A stretch of DNA of 7,979 nt from the NCBI GenBank assembly GCA_020024325.1, contig JAHHTY010000077.1, positions 1 through 7,979 of the forward strand, in the 5' to 3' direction. The notes beneath the pieces are model-generated. The model was given only the letters and a program-made list of their open reading frames with translations. It was not told the DNA's origin and made no database searches. Shown in pieces: positions 6,827 through 7,979 of the stretch (position 1 is the first letter of the stretch; each line of letters begins with the position of its first letter). The position numbers and the translations under genes were made by a program. The stretch comes from Negativibacillus sp. Lineage in GTDB: Bacteria; Bacillota; Clostridia; Oscillospirales; Ruminococcaceae.

Positions 6827-6877
6827 AAGGCAATGATGGAGCGTGTCTATTCGGATATGCTCCATTGTTGCCTTTTT
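6827..6877 (+). terminator. Long stem-loop with T tract
   Basis: AAGGCAATGATGGAGC (6827-6842) pairs along its whole 16 bases with GCTCCATTGTTGCCTT (6859-6874), with two G-U pairs. The 16-base loop can add about five more pairs. TTTTT (6873-6877) follows, so it fits an intrinsic terminator on the plus strand. No plus-strand gene lies directly upstream: the previous transcript already ends at 6366. Confidence 0.7.
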
Positions 6878-7102
6878 CTTTCTGCTTTATGGGATGAAGC
6901 ATTTATGATATGAAAGTATTTTTGTACAATTTATGCCCGTATGCTTTTTAAAAATATGCTGTAAGAAAAGGAACCGACATCTTATATGAATCATGGCCGA
7001 TTGATTATTTAAAGATAAAATCAGGGGGCTGTGATAGCAAAGAAAAATATACTAATCTCCATCCTTTAAAAAAATTTGCTTTTTCAGTAAATTTGCTGTT
7101 TT

Positions 7103-7171
7103 GCAAATACACAAACACTTTTACTGTGTTTTGCATAGAGTGGTAATGCCGTAAGCGTATGTTTACAGTAA
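7103..7171 (+). promoter_or_regulatory. Hairpin-rich segment upstream of the Cys-rich protein gene, with a possible sigma-K-like promoter
   Basis: GCAAATACACA (7103-7113) pairs with TGTGTTTTGC (7125-7134) with one bulge. Alternatively TTACTGT (7121-7127) pairs with ACAGTAA (7165-7171), with CATA (7134-7137) to TATG (7158-7161) inside; the two folds exclude each other. CATAGAGTG (7134-7142) also resembles a sigma-K -10 (CATAnnnTA, one mismatch) with AC at 7117-7118, 15 bases upstream. No good sigma-A promoter was seen. These readings compete and none is firm. Confidence 0.25.
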
Positions 7172-7209
7172 CTGGTACCAGAAAATTTTTTAAATGAGGT
7201 GGATTTTAT

Positions 7210-7902
7210 ATGCCATACTTTGATCAATGCTGCCCTTGCAGCCCATGCCAATGCAGTTGCAACTGTCAAAACTCTTCATCCGTTTCTAACGGTCAACCTG
7301 CATATATCTTTGCAAACGGATGGATGAACGACTATGCACGCTGTGTTTTGTCCAAATATGACCATCTATCCTATGACTTAGATACCATGCCCTGCTATCC
7401 GTGCAGTCCCGGCAACTCTTGTAACTACTATCCTTGCTGTACACCATATTTTCCGTCAAACTGCTGCCGTGCCCTTTGCTATCTAAACTCTGTAAATGAT
7501 GCACAGCAAACTGTTGCCGCTAATTCCCCTGTTCTGTTTGCTACCGACCGTGTTTCCAACAACTGTTGTATCCAACACGCTGCCGGAAGTTCCTCATTTA
7601 CATTGAGTTGCCCCGGTGTATACCTGATTCAGTATAATGCCAATGTGTCCTCTGCTCCTGCTGCTGCTGATGCAACCAGAGCTACCCCTACCCCTACTCC
7701 TATACCTTCCCTTGCCCTTTTCTCCGGTGGAACCATTATCCCCGGCTCACAATCTTCCGGTTCTTCCACTTCTTTAAATTTAAGTGCTTCTACTCTGGTT
7801 TCTGTTCCATGCTCGACAGCTGATTCCATTTATTTAGCAAATAGCTCCGGCAATGAACTTTTGATCAGCAACGCTAACATCATAATCATAAAAATTGCAT
7901 AA
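7210..7902 (+). CDS. Cys-rich protein with BclA/TNF-like C-terminal domain, probable spore-surface protein
   Basis: 230 residues from the ATG at 7210, with GAGGTGG (7196-7202) 7 bases upstream. The N-terminal part carries clustered cysteines (C7, C8, C10, C13, C15, C17, C19, then C62, C65, C71, C76, C77, C85, C86, C90); 20 cysteines in all. From about 98 to the end the sequence resembles the jelly-roll domain of BclA-like exosporium proteins: TVAANSPVLF (101-110), SSFTLSCPGVYLIQYNANV (128-146), SLALFSGGTIIPGS (167-180), and the closing NELLISNANIIIIKIA. Such domains trimerise and form surface filaments on spores. Here there is no Gly-X-Y collagen region, and a Pro/Thr/Ala-rich loop (148-166, with TPTPTPIP) sits between predicted strands. 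There is no signal peptide, which fits assembly from the mother cell. The domain is recognised by pattern; the spore location is inferred. Confidence 0.7.
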   Translation: MPYFDQCCPCSPCQCSCNCQNSSSVSNGQPAYIFANGWMNDYARCVLSKYDHLSYDLDTMPCYPCSPGNSCNYYPCCTPYFPSNCCRALCYLNSVNDAQQTVAANSPVLFATDRVSNNCCIQHAAGSSSFTLSCPGVYLIQYNANVSSAPAAADATRATPTPTPIPSLALFSGGTIIPGSQSSGSSTSLNLSASTLVSVPCSTADSIYLANSSGNELLISNANIIIIKIA

Positions 7903-7910
7903 ATTTTTAT

Positions 7911-7937
7911 CGGGGAACACCTCATTGAAGTGCCCCC
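7911..7937. other. Imperfect stem across the junction with the probable IS end
   Basis: GGGG (7912-7915) with CCCC (7934-7937 region) and CAC (7918-7920) with GTG (7930-7932) can pair around the loop. No T run follows on either strand, so it is a poor terminator. No better terminator for the 7210 gene is seen before the window ends. Confidence 0.3.
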
Positions 7938-7979
7938 AAAAAGTTAGACAATATTTTCAAGTAAAAACTGTTCAAGCTA
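7926..7979. mobile_element. End of a probable IS3-family (IS150-type) insertion sequence, cut by the window edge
   Basis: The 7926-7950 segment begins TGAAGTG and contains CCCCCAAAAAGTTAGAC (7933-7949). This resembles the terminal inverted repeats of many IS3/IS150-group elements, whose ends read TG...CCCCAAAAAGTTAGACA. The rest of the element would lie to the right. No transposase is visible; the minus-strand sequence could be the region just after a transposase stop, so a leftward-reading transposase is possible. The call rests on remembered similarity of the end. Confidence 0.55.

Larger units (their letters stand above)
6754..6877 (+). ncRNA. Candidate small RNA of about 124 nt
   Basis: Between a predicted sigma-A promoter and a very strong hairpin with a T tract there is no protein gene, which is the layout of a free-standing sRNA. 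The 5' part is pyrimidine-rich (TCTTCTTTTTCTTC, 6752-6765), unpaired, and able to pair with purine-rich ribosome sites. A short GCCC/GGGC hairpin (6800-6816) follows, then the terminal stem. The start is inferred only. A minus-strand transcript is an alternative, since the reverse complement has a GCCC...GGGC hairpin followed by TTTTTT. Confidence 0.35.
6622..6977. repeat. Separated 12-bp inverted repeat flanking a 356-bp segment
   Basis: TCGGTTCCTTTT at 6622-6633 is the exact reverse complement of AAAAGGAACCGA at 6966-6977. The enclosed segment holds the GC-richer block and the candidate sRNA. This could be the ends of a small non-autonomous element (MITE-like), but no clear target duplication was found and the arms are short, so chance is possible. 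Confidence 0.3.
6368..7195. other. Gene-poor region of about 830 bp with several RNA-like signals
   Basis: No open frame here has a believable start, ribosome site and length. Most of it is AT-rich. It contains a small hairpin at 6465-6487 (AATGGTTT with AAACCGTT), another at 6588-6604 (AACCTT with AAGGTT), a GC-richer block at 6645-6725, a candidate small RNA at about 6754-6877, a 12-bp inverted repeat (6622-6633 and 6966-6977), a 9-base direct repeat AAATTTGCT (7072-7080 and 7089-7097), and a hairpin-rich leader before the 7210 gene. The more notable items are listed separately. Confidence 0.7.

Noticed and set aside
7023..7069. Tiny frame from GTG at 7031 after AGGGGG (12 residues, start of a possible signal peptide)
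   Set aside because: The ribosome site is only 2 bases from the GTG and the frame stops after 12 codons; continuing it would need a frameshift at a run of seven A for which there is no other evidence.

Overview
The window looks like chromosome from a low-to-moderate-GC, spore-forming Firmicute, most likely a gut Clostridia/Oscillospiraceae-type bacterium. The evidence is strong purine-rich ribosome binding sites, AT-rich intergenic DNA with sigma-A-type promoters, a Firmicute-type XPD/DinG helicase with an N-terminal nuclease fold, a TTG start codon, and a Cys-rich protein with a BclA-like C-terminal domain of the kind seen on spore surfaces. No species call is possible from the sequence alone.

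Layout, left to right. (1) 1-433, minus: the 5' part of a PAP2-family membrane phosphatase that runs off the left edge. (2) 518-2986, plus: a fused PD-(D/E)XK-type nuclease and XPD/DinG-like iron-sulfur DNA helicase, divergent from the phosphatase. (3) 2973-3782, minus: a short LarC-like protein (nickel-pincer cofactor family) that keeps the C-terminal LarC domain but lacks most of the usual N-terminal part; its 3' end overlaps the helicase 3' end. (4) 3858-5252, minus: asnS, asparaginyl-tRNA synthetase, with a clear promoter, separated from larC by a terminator-like hairpin. (5) 5479-5904 and 6032-6322, plus: two small soluble proteins of unknown function, each with its own predicted promoter; the second ends at a textbook terminator. 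(6) 6368-7195: about 830 bp without a convincing protein gene, but holding a relatively GC-rich structured block, a candidate small RNA with promoter and terminator, a separated 12-bp inverted repeat, and a hairpin-rich segment before the next gene. (7) 7210-7902, plus: a 230-residue Cys-rich protein with a BclA/TNF-like C-terminal domain. (8) 7926-7979: what looks like one end of an IS3-family (IS150-type) insertion sequence running off the right edge.

The genes do not form one pathway. asnS is housekeeping; the helicase-nuclease is probably DNA repair; LarC has no Lar partners here. Nothing in the window is a CRISPR array or an obvious defence island. The parts most likely to hold something undescribed are the 6368-7195 region (candidate sRNA and structured block) and the Cys-rich surface-type protein downstream of it. 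Searches and folding could not be run, so RNA and promoter calls rest on motifs and base pairing found by eye.
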